From positions 62,001-126,000 of the forward strand of contig NZ_NIHC01000008.1 of the NCBI RefSeq assembly GCF_002806945.1: 64,000 nt of DNA. Reading direction: 5' to 3'. Position numbers and translations under genes: made by a program. Positions 17,886-27,229 of the stretch are shown here, one piece after another (the stretch's first letter is position 1; each line of letters begins with the position of its first letter). The notes beneath the pieces were generated by a model that was not told the origin of the DNA, did no database searches, and saw only the letters and a list, made by a program, of their open reading frames with translations. Source of the stretch: Marinobacter salexigens. GTDB lineage: Bacteria > Pseudomonadota > Gammaproteobacteria > Pseudomonadales > Oleiphilaceae.

Positions 17886-18157
17886 GTTCTGACCGGCCTT
17901 TTCGGGGTTTGTTCTGTTGCGAGTTAGTGTTGTTGTGTCCTGCTCTTTTGGCCCGTTTCGGGCCTTTTTTGTTTGTAGCGCTGGTGTTTAGCACTTCGTT
18001 TTTGCTGCGTAATACCCTGCCACTTATGGCCTGCCAAAACAGTCCGAAAGTACCATATAGGCATATGAAGTCTCTCTTTAGGATGGGTTGTGGGTATCGG
18101 CAATACTGTCGATCCATCCTTAATGCACAAATAATCATGACAAAAGAGGTGAGCATT
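17886..18157 (+). promoter_or_regulatory. exaC-pqqA intergenic region with terminator and pqqA promoter
   Basis: Part of a 309-base gap without a gene. After the terminator (17950-17970) about 190 bases remain for the promoter and leader of pqqA, including AGTACCATATAGG at 18049-18061. I could not pick a definite -35/-10 pair. A GAGGTGAG ribosome site lies directly before pqqA. Confidence 0.4.
17950..17970 (+). terminator. Rho-independent terminator upstream of pqqA
   Basis: GGCCCG-TTT-CGGGCC followed by TTTTTT, a compact intrinsic terminator. It should end exaC transcription and isolate the pqq operon. Confidence 0.8.
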
Positions 18158-18229
18158 ATGTGGACTAAACCAGCTTATGAAGATCTGCGTATTGGTTTCG
18201 AAGTCACCATGTACTTCGCCAACCGCTGA
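18158..18229 (+). CDS. pqqA: PQQ precursor peptide PqqA
   Basis: A 23-residue peptide, the ribosomally made substrate of PQQ synthesis. Glu15 and Tyr19 in [10 protein letters not shown] are the two side chains that PqqE cross-links and that end up in the cofactor; the Glu-x-x-x-Tyr spacing is exact. The start at 18158 has AGAGGTGAG 5-7 bases upstream; an ATG at 18137 would give a 30-residue form without such a site. Too short for many gene finders, but its place just upstream of pqqB and the motif make it secure. A stable hairpin follows directly. Confidence 0.95.
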   Translation: MWTKPAYEDLRIGFEVTMYFANR

Positions 18230-18236
18230 AGGACGG

Positions 18237-18264
18237 AGCGGCCAGCAATTTAATGCTGGCCGCT
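18237..18264 (+). promoter_or_regulatory. Stable hairpin between pqqA and pqqB
   Basis: A perfect 11-bp inverted repeat, AGCGGCCAGCA-ATTTAA-TGCTGGCCGCT, starts 8 bases after the pqqA stop. No T-run follows, so full termination is unlikely. Its place suits a processing or attenuation element that gives much more pqqA mRNA than pqqB-E mRNA, as is known for several pqq operons. Confidence 0.7.
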
Positions 18265-18285
18265 CTACTTCCGGAGCTCTTGCCC

Positions 18286-19215
18286 ATGTATATCCATATT
18301 CTTGGTTCTGCTGCTGGAGGCGGTTTCCCTCAGTGGAATTGTAACTGTGCCAACTGCGATGGATTTCGCAAAGGCACACTGAATGCCCATGCGCGAACCC
18401 AGTCATCCATTGCCATCAGCGAAGACGGCGAACGCTGGATTTTATGTAACGCGTCGCCAGACATTCGCGCTCAATTGGCCTCTTGTGAAGCCATGCAGCC
18501 TGCCCGGGCTTTGCGGGATACTGGGATCAATGCGGTTCTGTTGTTCGACAGCCAGGTCGATCACACCACCGGTCTTCTGACCTTGCGAGAAGGACTGCCG
18601 CTCGATGTGTGGTGCACCGCCCAGGTAAAGGACGACCTCAGTTCCGGGTTTCCTTTGTTTCCAATGCTGAAGCACTGGAACGGTGGTCTTAACTGGCGAG
18701 AAGTACCAGCATCTGAGTTTTCCTCCTTTACCATTCCCTGTGCTCCGTCTCTGAAACTGACAGCCATTCCTTTGTTGAGTAACGCGCCTCCCTATTCACC
18801 TCGCCGGGATAATCCTCATCCGGGCGATAACATTGGCATTTTTATTCAAGACACCCGAACCGGCCAGAATGTGCTTTATGCGCCAGGCCTTGGCCAAACG
18901 GATGCACGAATTCTGTCGTGGATGCGTAAAGCTGACGTACTGATGGTGGATGGTACTGTGTGGCACGACGATGAAATGATTCGCCAGGAGGTGGGTACCA
19001 AAACCGGTCAGGACATGGGCCATCTTGCCCAAAGCGGGCCAGGCGGCATGATTGAGGTGCTGGATACCATGCCTGCCAAACGCAAAATCCTGATCCATAT
19101 AAATAATACCAATCCGATCCTGAACGAAGATTCCCCCGAGCGAGCTCAGCTGGCGGAGCATGGCATCGAGGTAGCGTGGGACGGAATGCAGATCGAACTT
19201 GTGGAGCAGCCATGA
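18286..19215 (+). CDS. pqqB: PQQ biosynthesis protein PqqB
   Basis: A 309-residue metallo-beta-lactamase-fold protein. It begins [19 protein letters not shown], the family hallmark, with the zinc-type cysteine cluster [17 protein letters not shown] replaces the usual HxHxDH. PqqB is thought to hydroxylate the cross-linked Tyr of the PqqA-derived dipeptide in the cytoplasm. The start at 18286 is the family N-terminus; an upstream in-frame start at 18253 lies inside the hairpin. It overlaps pqqC by four bases (ATGA). Confidence 0.95.
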   Translation: MYIHILGSAAGGGFPQWNCNCANCDGFRKGTLNAHARTQSSIAISEDGERWILCNASPDIRAQLASCEAMQPARALRDTGINAVLLFDSQVDHTTGLLTLREGLPLDVWCTAQVKDDLSSGFPLFPMLKHWNGGLNWREVPASEFSSFTIPCAPSLKLTAIPLLSNAPPYSPRRDNPHPGDNIGIFIQDTRTGQNVLYAPGLGQTDARILSWMRKADVLMVDGTVWHDDEMIRQEVGTKTGQDMGHLAQSGPGGMIEVLDTMPAKRKILIHINNTNPILNEDSPERAQLAEHGIEVAWDGMQIELVEQP

Positions 19216-19967
19216 ACGCCATCGCGAAAACAGCTATGAATCGGACAGACTTTGAGCAGGCTTTGCGGGATAAAGGGCGGCTGTACCACATCCACCATCC
19301 CTACCATAAAGCTATGTATAGCGGGCAATGCACACCGGAGCAGATTCGGGGCTGGGTAGCCAATCGCTATTACTACCAGATTATGATTCCCCGCAAAGAC
19401 GCCGCCATTATGGCTAACTGCCCGGATGCGGGGGTTCGTCAACAGTGGTTGCAACGCATTCTCGACCACGATGGCCACGATGGAGATTGCGGTGGCATTG
19501 AAGCCTGGCTTTGCCTGGCCGAAGCGACAGGACTGAGTCGAGAGGAAGTGGTGGACCAGCGTCATGTGTTGCCCGGCGTTAGGTTTGCAGTCGATGCTTA
19601 TCTAAACTTTGCCCGGCGGGCGACTTGGCAAGAAGCGGCCTGTTCCTCACTGACGGAACTGTTTGCACCGGAAATACATCAATCCCGGTTAGACAGTTGG
19701 CCACAGCATTATCCGTGGATAGAAGAGGGCGGTTACAGCTATTTTCGAAAGCGGCTTTCTGAAGCACGGCGTGATGTGGCCCATGGCTTGGCCATTACTC
19801 TGGATCACTTTACCTCACCAGTTCAGCAGGCCCGGGCGCTGGATATCCTACAGTTCAAACTGGACATTCTCTGGGCCTTGCTGGATGCCCTCACCATGGC
19901 GTATAGCCATAAAACACCGCCGTTTCATACGGTCACGGATCAGCAAGTCTGGCATCGGGGACTGTAA
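19212..19967 (+). CDS. pqqC: Pyrroloquinoline-quinone synthase PqqC
   Basis: A 251-residue cofactor-less oxidase of the haem-oxygenase-like helical fold. It performs the last step of PQQ synthesis: ring closure and eight-electron oxidation of AHQQ with oxygen. Family motifs: [31 protein letters not shown] and [17 protein letters not shown], which together hold the His, Tyr and Arg residues around the active site, and [10 protein letters not shown] near the end. The ATG at 19212 overlaps the pqqB stop (ATGA). Confidence 0.95.
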   Translation: MNAIAKTAMNRTDFEQALRDKGRLYHIHHPYHKAMYSGQCTPEQIRGWVANRYYYQIMIPRKDAAIMANCPDAGVRQQWLQRILDHDGHDGDCGGIEAWLCLAEATGLSREEVVDQRHVLPGVRFAVDAYLNFARRATWQEAACSSLTELFAPEIHQSRLDSWPQHYPWIEEGGYSYFRKRLSEARRDVAHGLAITLDHFTSPVQQARALDILQFKLDILWALLDALTMAYSHKTPPFHTVTDQQVWHRGL

Positions 19968-19978
19968 TGGAGGTTACG

Positions 19979-20242
19979 ATGGCTAACGTACTTCGTTTTC
20001 GGCGCGGTTTCCGGTTTCAGTGGGAGCCCGCGCAGCAGTGCCATGTACTCTTGTATCCAGAAGGTATGGTTAAGCTTAACGAGAGCGCTGGCGCTATTCT
20101 GCAGGAGGTGGATGGGGAGCGCAGTGTTGCAGAACTTGTGGCCGTGCTGGAGCAAAAATTCCCGGAGGCAGGGGCGCTGGCAAACGATGTGTGTGAGTTC
20201 CTGGAACATGCCTGCAATCAACATTGGCTGGAGGTGTCATGA
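19979..20242 (+). CDS. pqqD: PqqA-binding chaperone PqqD
   Basis: An 87-residue protein of the RiPP recognition element family. It binds the PqqA peptide and presents it to the radical-SAM enzyme PqqE. The typical pattern is [20 protein letters not shown], then [20 protein letters not shown] and a C-terminal helical part. GGAGG lies six bases before the ATG at 19979, which I therefore prefer; an ATG at 19967, overlapping the pqqC stop, would add four residues. It overlaps pqqE by four bases, in keeping with a PqqD-PqqE complex. Confidence 0.93.
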   Translation: MANVLRFRRGFRFQWEPAQQCHVLLYPEGMVKLNESAGAILQEVDGERSVAELVAVLEQKFPEAGALANDVCEFLEHACNQHWLEVS

Positions 20243-21396
20243 CGATTTCTTCCGGAGCTTCAACAGATAAGGCTGGCCATAGTGTCGGCCCGCCACTATG
20301 GCTGTTGGCAGAACTGACGTATCGCTGCCCGTTGCAGTGCCCATACTGCTCAAACCCTCTGGATTTTGCGCAAACGGAAAAGGAGCTCACCACCGATGAG
20401 TGGGTTCAAGTGCTACGGCAGGGGCGCGAGATGGGTGCGGCGCAACTTGGGTTTTCCGGCGGTGAACCTCTGGTGCGCCCAGACCTTGAAGAGCTTATCG
20501 CAGAGGCTCGTTCTTTGGGGTATTACACCAATTTGATCACCTCTGGTCTGGGCCTGACAGAAGCCAAAGTGAACGCCTTTGCCGCAGCAGGTCTGGATCA
20601 CATTCAGGTGAGTTTTCAGGCCTCAGATCCAGAGCTTAATAACGCCATAGCCGGTTCCCGAAAAGCATTTGAGCAGAAGTTGAAAATGGCCCGTGCTGTT
20701 AAAGAGGCGGGTTATCCAATGGTGCTCAACTTTGTGGTCCATCGTCATAATATTCATCAAATGAAAGACATTATGTCGTTGTGCGAGCGCCTGGACGCTG
20801 ACTTTGTGGAACTGGCGACATGCCAGTATTACGGCTGGGCGCTGGAAAACCGCGAAGGACTGATGCCGTCAAAGGCACAACTGGAACGGGCCGAGGCGGA
20901 GGTTAACGAATACCGGGCTCAACTTGAAGCTTCCGGGTGCCCTATGAAACTTATCTTCGTGACCCCGGATTATTACGAAGAGCGCCCGAAAGCCTGTATG
21001 AATGGTTGGGGCAGTCTGTTTTTGACCGTCGCCCCTGACGGTACGGCCTTGCCATGCCACAGTGCACGCCTGTTACCTATTGAATTTCCGAATGTTCGCG
21101 ACACACACTTAAAGTCAGTGTGGTACGACAGTCCTGGTTTCAATCATTATCGGGGCGATGCCTGGATGCCAGAACCCTGTCGCTCCTGCGATGAGAAAGA
21201 TAAGGACTTTGGGGGCTGCCGCTGCCAGGCCTATTTGTTAACCGGTAATGCCGATAATGCCGACCCGGTGTGTAGCAAATCTTCTTACCATGACCGAATT
21301 CTGGCGGCACGCAAAGCGGCCGACCACGCCACGGTTGGCATTGCTGACCTGACTTACCGCAACGCAGAAAATTCCAGACTGTTTTTCAAGAGCTGA
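20239..21396 (+). CDS. pqqE: PqqA peptide cyclase PqqE (radical SAM)
   Basis: A 385-residue radical S-adenosylmethionine enzyme that makes the carbon-carbon bond between Glu15 and Tyr19 of PqqA. Cys30, Cys34 and Cys37 in [10 protein letters not shown] bind the [4Fe-4S] cluster for SAM cleavage, and [10 protein letters not shown] is the GGE motif for SAM. A SPASM domain at the end carries the auxiliary-cluster cysteines ([24 protein letters not shown]). The ATG at 20239 follows GGAGGTG and overlaps pqqD by four bases. Confidence 0.95.
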   Translation: MTISSGASTDKAGHSVGPPLWLLAELTYRCPLQCPYCSNPLDFAQTEKELTTDEWVQVLRQGREMGAAQLGFSGGEPLVRPDLEELIAEARSLGYYTNLITSGLGLTEAKVNAFAAAGLDHIQVSFQASDPELNNAIAGSRKAFEQKLKMARAVKEAGYPMVLNFVVHRHNIHQMKDIMSLCERLDADFVELATCQYYGWALENREGLMPSKAQLERAEAEVNEYRAQLEASGCPMKLIFVTPDYYEERPKACMNGWGSLFLTVAPDGTALPCHSARLLPIEFPNVRDTHLKSVWYDSPGFNHYRGDAWMPEPCRSCDEKDKDFGGCRCQAYLLTGNADNADPVCSKSSYHDRILAARKAADHATVGIADLTYRNAENSRLFFKS

Positions 21397-21401
21397 TCGT
21401 G

Positions 21402-23267
21402 ATGAGGGCCTCTGATACTCTGGTACTTAGCGCCAGTGAAGCCTGTGAAGGCTTCACTCAGCGCAGCAACCTTGTCGCTTGCGGTGCAGGTTTGTTCTGG
21501 CTGCAAAATGAGCCACACACAGGCGCGCAAAGGTTATGGCATCTCGCACCTGAGAGTGGCAACCCTGCCCAGCTACACAGCAAAACGCTCAGTATCCGCA
21601 GCCAGGTTAATGGGTACGGTGGCGGTGCTATCGCAGCCTCGTTAACCGGAACATTTTTGGTAAGCGATTGCCAGCAAATTCATTTCATTCGTCACGAGGG
21701 TGGTCGTAGCCAGGTACTGACGAATGATAGATCAGCTTATGGCGGACTTGTGATCGACCCGCTGAAGGATCGTGTGCTGGCCGTGCGCGAGACCGATAGC
21801 GAAGAAAATGATGCCGCAGGCCAGCAAGCGTTGGTTGCCGTTGCGCTGACGGGTGAGGTGGAGGTGCTCCATAGCGGTGAAGATTTTTACAGTGCTCCCG
21901 CACTCTCTGCCGATGGCCGCCGCATTGCCTGGATAAGCTGGCAATTGCCGGATATGCCCTGGCTGCGAACCCGCCTTTGGACGGCGGACGTGACAAACGA
22001 CGGTTTTCTGGTCAACTGCCAGGTTCGCGAAGCGCCCAAAGAGGCGTCTATTCAGCAGCCTGTTTTTTCAGGTAAGGCGCTTTGGGTAATGTCCGATCAT
22101 GGAGGCTGGTGGCAACCCTGGCAGGTTGAACATCAGGTGGTGTCAAACCGCTGGACCATTGGCGACCATGTGCTTCCGCTAGACCATGCAAATGCACCCT
22201 GGCAGCTGGGAGAGTCACATCATTGCCCCTTACCCGGTGCCCGATGGGCCCGTGTGTGTTACCGCAATGGCACCGGTGAATTATGGCTTTCCGAGCGAGG
22301 CGCGGGCGGAAGTGCAAGAGTTGCCGGTAGTTATAGTGATTTCCGCGGTTTGTGCGTTACTGGTGGCTATCTTTACGTTATTGCCAAATCGGCTTCCCGG
22401 CTGGATGCCGTGCTGCAAGTTGATCCGGATACTTGCCATGTGCGGGTAGTCGCCGGCGGTGAAGAAGCTTTGCCACAATGTGACGTTTCACTGCCAAAGG
22501 CGTTTCAGATACCGGGGCTTCCTGGTGAGGTTCAGCCTCCTCAGGGGTTCTATTATCCCCCGGTCGTTCATTCTGCTGGTGCGCCCCCTCTCATACTGAT
22601 CGCCCACGGTGGCCCTACATCTGCGGCCTATCCGGTGTTCAATCCGCAGGTTCAGTATTGGTGCCAGCAGGGCTTTGCTGTTGCTGAGGTGAACTACCGT
22701 GGAAGTAGTGGCTTTGGTCGTAATTTCAGGCTGGCGTTAGCGGGGCAATGGGGGGAGGCCGATGTACAGGATATGGCACGAGCTGCAGAGTATCTTATAG
22801 CTGCCGGCCTTGCAGATGGTCTCAAAGTGTTCATTCAGGGTCGGAGCTCCGGAGGCTATACGGCGTTAGTGGCTTTGATGGGGGAGGGGCGTTACACCGC
22901 GGGTGCGAGCATTTATGGGGTGACAGACCCGCTTCATTTAAGGCGTATGACCCACCGTTTTGAATCCGGCTATCTCGATTGGTTGCTGGGTGACCCGGAT
23001 CGTTATTTTCAACGCTGGGTTTCCCGTACGCCCAGACTTCAGGCGACGACCATCAGCGCCCCGGTTATTTTTTTCCAGGGAGGGCAAGATAAAGTTGTTG
23101 TGCCAGAACAGACCACAGAGATGGTCGAGGCAATGAAAGAATCCGGGCACACACCAGAGCTGATCTGGTTTGAGGCGGAGGGACACGGGTTTTTGCAGAA
23201 AAGAAATCAGGTCAGAATGCTCGAAGAACTGCATAGGTTTTATATCAATCATAGCCAAAGCCGGTGA
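21402..23267 (+). CDS. pqqH: S9-family (prolyl oligopeptidase-type) peptidase, PqqH-like
   Basis: A peptidase of about 621 residues: N-terminal beta-propeller region (about 1-370) and C-terminal alpha/beta-hydrolase. The catalytic Ser is in QGRSSGGYTAL, the Asp probably in FQGGQDKVVVP and the His in EGHGFLQK; EVNYRGSSGFGR before them is typical of S9. The gene follows pqqE by five bases, as pqqH (PA1990) does in P. aeruginosa, and may help trim the modified PqqA peptide or recycle peptides; that role is not proven. ATG 21402 is preferred, with a GTG at 21399 just before it. The shine site is weak, suggesting coupling to pqqE. Confidence 0.88.
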   Translation: MRASDTLVLSASEACEGFTQRSNLVACGAGLFWLQNEPHTGAQRLWHLAPESGNPAQLHSKTLSIRSQVNGYGGGAIAASLTGTFLVSDCQQIHFIRHEGGRSQVLTNDRSAYGGLVIDPLKDRVLAVRETDSEENDAAGQQALVAVALTGEVEVLHSGEDFYSAPALSADGRRIAWISWQLPDMPWLRTRLWTADVTNDGFLVNCQVREAPKEASIQQPVFSGKALWVMSDHGGWWQPWQVEHQVVSNRWTIGDHVLPLDHANAPWQLGESHHCPLPGARWARVCYRNGTGELWLSERGAGGSARVAGSYSDFRGLCVTGGYLYVIAKSASRLDAVLQVDPDTCHVRVVAGGEEALPQCDVSLPKAFQIPGLPGEVQPPQGFYYPPVVHSAGAPPLILIAHGGPTSAAYPVFNPQVQYWCQQGFAVAEVNYRGSSGFGRNFRLALAGQWGEADVQDMARAAEYLIAAGLADGLKVFIQGRSSGGYTALVALMGEGRYTAGASIYGVTDPLHLRRMTHRFESGYLDWLLGDPDRYFQRWVSRTPRLQATTISAPVIFFQGGQDKVVVPEQTTEMVEAMKESGHTPELIWFEAEGHGFLQKRNQVRMLEELHRFYINHSQSR

Positions 23268-23334
23268 ACCTTCAGAAAACTTGAGTTAAGCTCTCGGGCA
23301 TTCCAATAAAAAGCGTAATGTTGAGCGTATTCCC

Positions 23335-24498
23335 ATGAGTCCTGACATAGCTGTATTAAGAAAATTTGTCTCGCCAGAAATTGTATTCGGCGCAGGGGCC
23401 CGCAAGTCTGTCGCAAACTTTGCGAGTAATCTTGGCGCAAAGCATGTGTTCCTCGTCTCAGATCCTGGTGTGGCGACTGCAGGGTGGGTTAGCGAAATCG
23501 TTAATCTGCTGACGGCATCAAGTTTACGCGTCACGGTGTTTACTGGCGTATCGGCCAACCCGCGAGTGGATGAGGTGATGGCTGGTGCCGAACTTTACAA
23601 GTCTTCTGAATGCGATGTGATTGTCGCCATCGGGGGTGGCAGTCCCATGGACTGTGCAAAGGGCATCGGGATTATCGCAAGCAATGGCCGCCACATTCTC
23701 GATTTTGAAGGCGTCGACACGATTTCCAACCCGCCCCCGCCCTTGATCCTTATTCCAACAACGGCTGGCACCTCCGCCGATGTATCGCAATTTGCGATCA
23801 TTTCTGACCCGAACCGCCGGTTCAAATTTTCCATCATAAGCAAGGCGGTGGTACCGGATGTATCGTTGATCGACCCGGAAGTAACCGAAACCATGAGCGC
23901 CTACCTAACCGCCTGCACAGGTGTGGATGCGCTGGTACATGCGATTGAAGCCTTTGTGTCCACAGGCAGCGGGCCGCTCACAGACTCCCACGCCCTTGAG
24001 GCCATTAGACTGATTAACCGCAACCTTGAACCTTTGGTTGATAATACCTCTGATCCGTTTCTGCGGGAGCAAATTATGCTCGCCTCCATGCAGGCAGGCC
24101 TGGCTTTTTCTAACGCTATATTGGGTGCTGTCCATGCCATGGCCCATAGTTTGGGGGGCTTTCTGGATTTACCCCATGGGCTGTGTAACGCGCTGCTTTT
24201 GGAGCATGTGGTCGCCTACAATTTCCGCTCGGCGGAAGACCGGTTTTTGCGAGTTGCGCAAGCGATGGATATTGATACTCGCGGAATGAGTAAACCGGAA
24301 ATCCAGAAGCGTCTTATGAATCGCATTATTCAGCTCAAGCGTAAGGTCGGCCTGGAAGACAACCTGGCGAACCTGGGTGTGAGTGTGTCCGATATACCCT
24401 CTCTATCCGGTTTCGCACTGCAAGACCCCTGCATACTCACAAACCCGCGCAAATCATCCCTAAGAGACGTTCAGGTTGTCTATGAAGAAGCCCTCTGA
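23335..24498 (+). CDS. ercA: Iron-containing alcohol dehydrogenase ErcA
   Basis: A 387-residue group III alcohol dehydrogenase. Dinucleotide binding: VAIGGGSPMDCAKG and PTTAGTSADVS. Metal ligands are the Asp and His of TGVDALVHAIEA and the two His of HAMAHSLGGFLDLPHG. In Pseudomonas, ErcA is encoded between the pqq genes and ercS and acts in regulation of ethanol oxidation rather than as a main catabolic enzyme, perhaps by making or removing a signal molecule. The same order is seen here: pqqH, ercA, ercS. It overlaps the kinase gene by 17 bases. The start has only a weak GAGCG upstream. Confidence 0.9.
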   Translation: MSPDIAVLRKFVSPEIVFGAGARKSVANFASNLGAKHVFLVSDPGVATAGWVSEIVNLLTASSLRVTVFTGVSANPRVDEVMAGAELYKSSECDVIVAIGGGSPMDCAKGIGIIASNGRHILDFEGVDTISNPPPPLILIPTTAGTSADVSQFAIISDPNRRFKFSIISKAVVPDVSLIDPEVTETMSAYLTACTGVDALVHAIEAFVSTGSGPLTDSHALEAIRLINRNLEPLVDNTSDPFLREQIMLASMQAGLAFSNAILGAVHAMAHSLGGFLDLPHGLCNALLLEHVVAYNFRSAEDRFLRVAQAMDIDTRGMSKPEIQKRLMNRIIQLKRKVGLEDNLANLGVSVSDIPSLSGFALQDPCILTNPRKSSLRDVQVVYEEAL

Positions 24499-26233
24499 CG
24501 AGCAAGCCAGTGACTATGGCATTGGAGATTTGCTGGGCTTTGGTAGTCAATCTGTCAGAAAGAACTATTACCCGGCACTTCAAGACCGCATTGAAGAGCT
24601 TGAGCTGGAGCGCAACCGCTACAAATGGCTATTTGAAAATGCCTTGCACGGTGTTTTTCAAGGCAATTTAAGAGCTGGCTTTTTAGCCTGTAACCCAGCC
24701 ATGGCTAAAATCTGTGGCTACGATAGCCCTGAGGATCTTGAACAGCGAGTGATTCGCCTGCGAGAACAGTTGTTTTGCAGTTCCAGCGAATTCGACGATT
24801 TGCGTCAGGAGTTACTTGACCGGGGTAGCCTTAGTGCGCGGGAAACCCGGCTGCGGCGGGCAGACTCAGAACCGGTACATGTTGCGATTACTTTATTGCG
24901 ACGGCCTGATCTTGGGCCAGAAGTGGTTGAAGCGTTTGTTGCAGACATCAGTGAACGGGTTCAGTCCCGCGAAAAGCTTGTGCAACTGAATGCTGATCTG
25001 GAGCGCAGAGTGGATGAGCGTACAGCCGCCTTGCAGCTGGCCAACGACGGCTTGCACTATCAAATTGCGGAGCGGGAAAAGGCAGAGCGCGGACTGGTTG
25101 TTGCGGTAAAAGCTGCCCATGATGCCAATCGCAGCAAAGACAAGTACCTGGCCGCTGCGAGTCATGATTTGCTGCAGCCGCTGAATGCCGCCCGCCTTAT
25201 GATCTCGGCACTTCAGGAAAGTCCGTTGCCTGCAGAAGAAAGCCGCATGGTTCAACAGGTGCATAGAGCTCTCGAAGGCGCAGAAGACCTGTTGGCTGAC
25301 CTGCTGGATATATCGAAGCTTGATCAGCAAGCGATGGTGCCTGATTGGGTTATGACGGATGTAGCGGCTCTGGTTAAAGGGTTGGGGGAAGAGTTCGAAG
25401 CCATTGCAGCGAATGCCCAGTTGGATTTTCGCATTCGTACCATACCAGCCATGGTTAAAACCGATCAGCGAATGCTGACCAGAGTCATACGAAACCTGCT
25501 TGCCAACGCCTTCCGGTACACCCCGAAAGGTCGGGTTCTGCTTGCACTGAGATCCCGGCCGAATGCTTTGCGGATTGAGGTATGGGATACCGGAGTGGGT
25601 ATTGAGGAAAGCAAACTGGATGAGATCTTTACTGAATTTCACCAGCTTTTACCGCAGGGTACTGGTGGCCGGCAGGGCGCAGGGCTTGGTCTGGCCATTG
25701 TAGACCGAATGGTTCGGGTGCTCGGATGTCAAATGGACGTAGTTTCCCGTCCAGGGCGAGGCTCTCGATTTGCGCTGACACTTCCGATGGAAAATAGCCG
25801 CGAGCTGCAAGAGACAAAACCGAGTATCAATACGGCGCAAATTTTTTCCAAAGGGTTTGCCGGAGCGAAAATACTGGTTATCGATAACGACCATTCTGTG
25901 TTGGAAAGCATGAAGCTCCTACTGGAACGATGGGATTGTGTCGTTGTCACCGCACCAAGCTGTGAGGCTGCAATTACTTATCTTGAGCAGACAGACGGGC
26001 ACCCTGAGGCTATTTTGGCTGATTATCAATTAGACTATGGCCAGCTCGGCTCCGATGCAATCCATGCTATCCGAAAGATGTTGAGGCAGAAGATACCTGC
26101 AGCTTTGATAACTGCCGATCACAGCGTTGAGACGCGACAGAAGATGCGATCCCAGCAGCTGCCCATTTTGAATAAACCTGTGAAGCCTAATCGGTTGCGA
26201 GCATTGATCTCGAGTTTGATAGTATCTATTTGA
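24482..26233 (+). CDS. ercS: Hybrid sensor histidine kinase ErcS
   Basis: A 583-residue soluble kinase: coiled-coil start (about 30-45), one PAS domain (about 50-165), coiled linker, HisKA with His228 in [14 protein letters not shown], HATPase (IRNLLANAFRYT, VWDTGVGIE, GAGLGLAIV) and a C-terminal receiver with Asp514 in LADYQLD. It is clearly related to the NahK-like kinase of this window (same [12 protein letters not shown] box and receiver type) but has one PAS domain fewer. ErcS takes part in the hierarchy that controls ethanol oxidation genes, with ErbR further down. I chose ATG 24482 (a TTG lies two codons earlier). Confidence 0.87.
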   Translation: MKKPSDEQASDYGIGDLLGFGSQSVRKNYYPALQDRIEELELERNRYKWLFENALHGVFQGNLRAGFLACNPAMAKICGYDSPEDLEQRVIRLREQLFCSSSEFDDLRQELLDRGSLSARETRLRRADSEPVHVAITLLRRPDLGPEVVEAFVADISERVQSREKLVQLNADLERRVDERTAALQLANDGLHYQIAEREKAERGLVVAVKAAHDANRSKDKYLAAASHDLLQPLNAARLMISALQESPLPAEESRMVQQVHRALEGAEDLLADLLDISKLDQQAMVPDWVMTDVAALVKGLGEEFEAIAANAQLDFRIRTIPAMVKTDQRMLTRVIRNLLANAFRYTPKGRVLLALRSRPNALRIEVWDTGVGIEESKLDEIFTEFHQLLPQGTGGRQGAGLGLAIVDRMVRVLGCQMDVVSRPGRGSRFALTLPMENSRELQETKPSINTAQIFSKGFAGAKILVIDNDHSVLESMKLLLERWDCVVVTAPSCEAAITYLEQTDGHPEAILADYQLDYGQLGSDAIHAIRKMLRQKIPAALITADHSVETRQKMRSQQLPILNKPVKPNRLRALISSLIVSI

Positions 26234-26293
26234 TATAGGGAAGGTCTTGGATCTTATTTAAAATCAAACAGCTTTGACGTGAGCCCCCAACGA

Positions 26294-27178
26294 ATGAACT
26301 CCAACATACTGGCAGCCGTTCTGGCTGCCGTTTTTATGGGCACTATTGGTGCGATATCTGTTTACGCTGATGTAAGCGCTGAAACGGTTACCTTTTACCG
26401 CCTGTTTATTGGCGCTGTGCTGATGGGCGGCTTTCTTCTGGCTACGGGTCAGAAGGAAAGGATCTTGACCTGGCCAGGCGTGAAAGTGCTGGTAACCGGC
26501 GCTTTTCTTGCCGGGTTTGTAGTGTTCTACATTGTGTCCCTGGATTACACCAGCATGGCTAACGCCGTGATGCTGCTGTACTTGGCACCTGTAACAGCGT
26601 CAATTGTTGCCCACTTCTTTATGGGCGAGCGGTTGACGGGAGCCAGTGCGGGGTTGATCGGTCTAGCGCTTTTTGGCTTTGCCATGATGATGGAGTTTAA
26701 TTTCAATCTTTCGGGGAGAAAGGAAGAAGCCATTGGCCTCTTTTATGCGCTGTGTGCGATGTTGTGTTACGCCGCTTTTATCCTGACCAATCGATTGATA
26801 CATGAACGTGTGCATGTGCTCACCCGCAGCGGCTATCAAATGTTGGTCGGGGCGCTATGCATTCTGCCTTTTATGATTCAGCAGGGAGATGCCATTGCAG
26901 GTGCCCAGTGGGGTTGGTTAATTGCCGCAGGTGTGATTCCTGGATTTCTGGCGATCATGCTAGCTGTTGTTGCGCTCAGGGCGCTCCCGGCAGCAACTTA
27001 TGGCACCCTGGCTTATCTGGAGCCAATTACGGTTGTAGCACTGGCGTGGGTCCTGTTTGGCCAGCATCTGAATACGCTGCAAATGTCTGGCTGCGCTTTA
27101 ATTATCATCTCAGGCATGGTTCAAGCTTTGCTGTCGCAAAGAGCATCTCGCTGGGCTGCAGCGGAAGCTGCTCTATAA
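26294..27178 (+). CDS. EamA/DMT-family transporter
   Basis: A 294-residue inner-membrane protein with ten predicted transmembrane helices in two EamA repeats (about 5-140 and 150-285). Typical segments: ETVTFYRLFIGAVLMGGFLL at the end of helix 1/2, and VALRALPAATYGTLAYLEPI in the second repeat. Members export amino acids, sugars or other metabolites; no substrate can be read here. The preferred start is the ATG at 26294; a GTG at 26279 gives five more residues. It stands between ercS and a thioesterase gene on the same strand. Confidence 0.85.
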   Translation: MNSNILAAVLAAVFMGTIGAISVYADVSAETVTFYRLFIGAVLMGGFLLATGQKERILTWPGVKVLVTGAFLAGFVVFYIVSLDYTSMANAVMLLYLAPVTASIVAHFFMGERLTGASAGLIGLALFGFAMMMEFNFNLSGRKEEAIGLFYALCAMLCYAAFILTNRLIHERVHVLTRSGYQMLVGALCILPFMIQQGDAIAGAQWGWLIAAGVIPGFLAIMLAVVALRALPAATYGTLAYLEPITVVALAWVLFGQHLNTLQMSGCALIIISGMVQALLSQRASRWAAAEAAL

Positions 27179-27229
27179 ATTACTGAACGATATTCGCAAT
27201 CGACTTTGAGGAAAGAACAAGGATCAATC

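Noticed and set aside
24893..25642. Open frame of 249 codons on the minus strand inside ercS
   Set aside because: Antisense to the HisKA/HATPase region of a clear kinase; a shadow frame.
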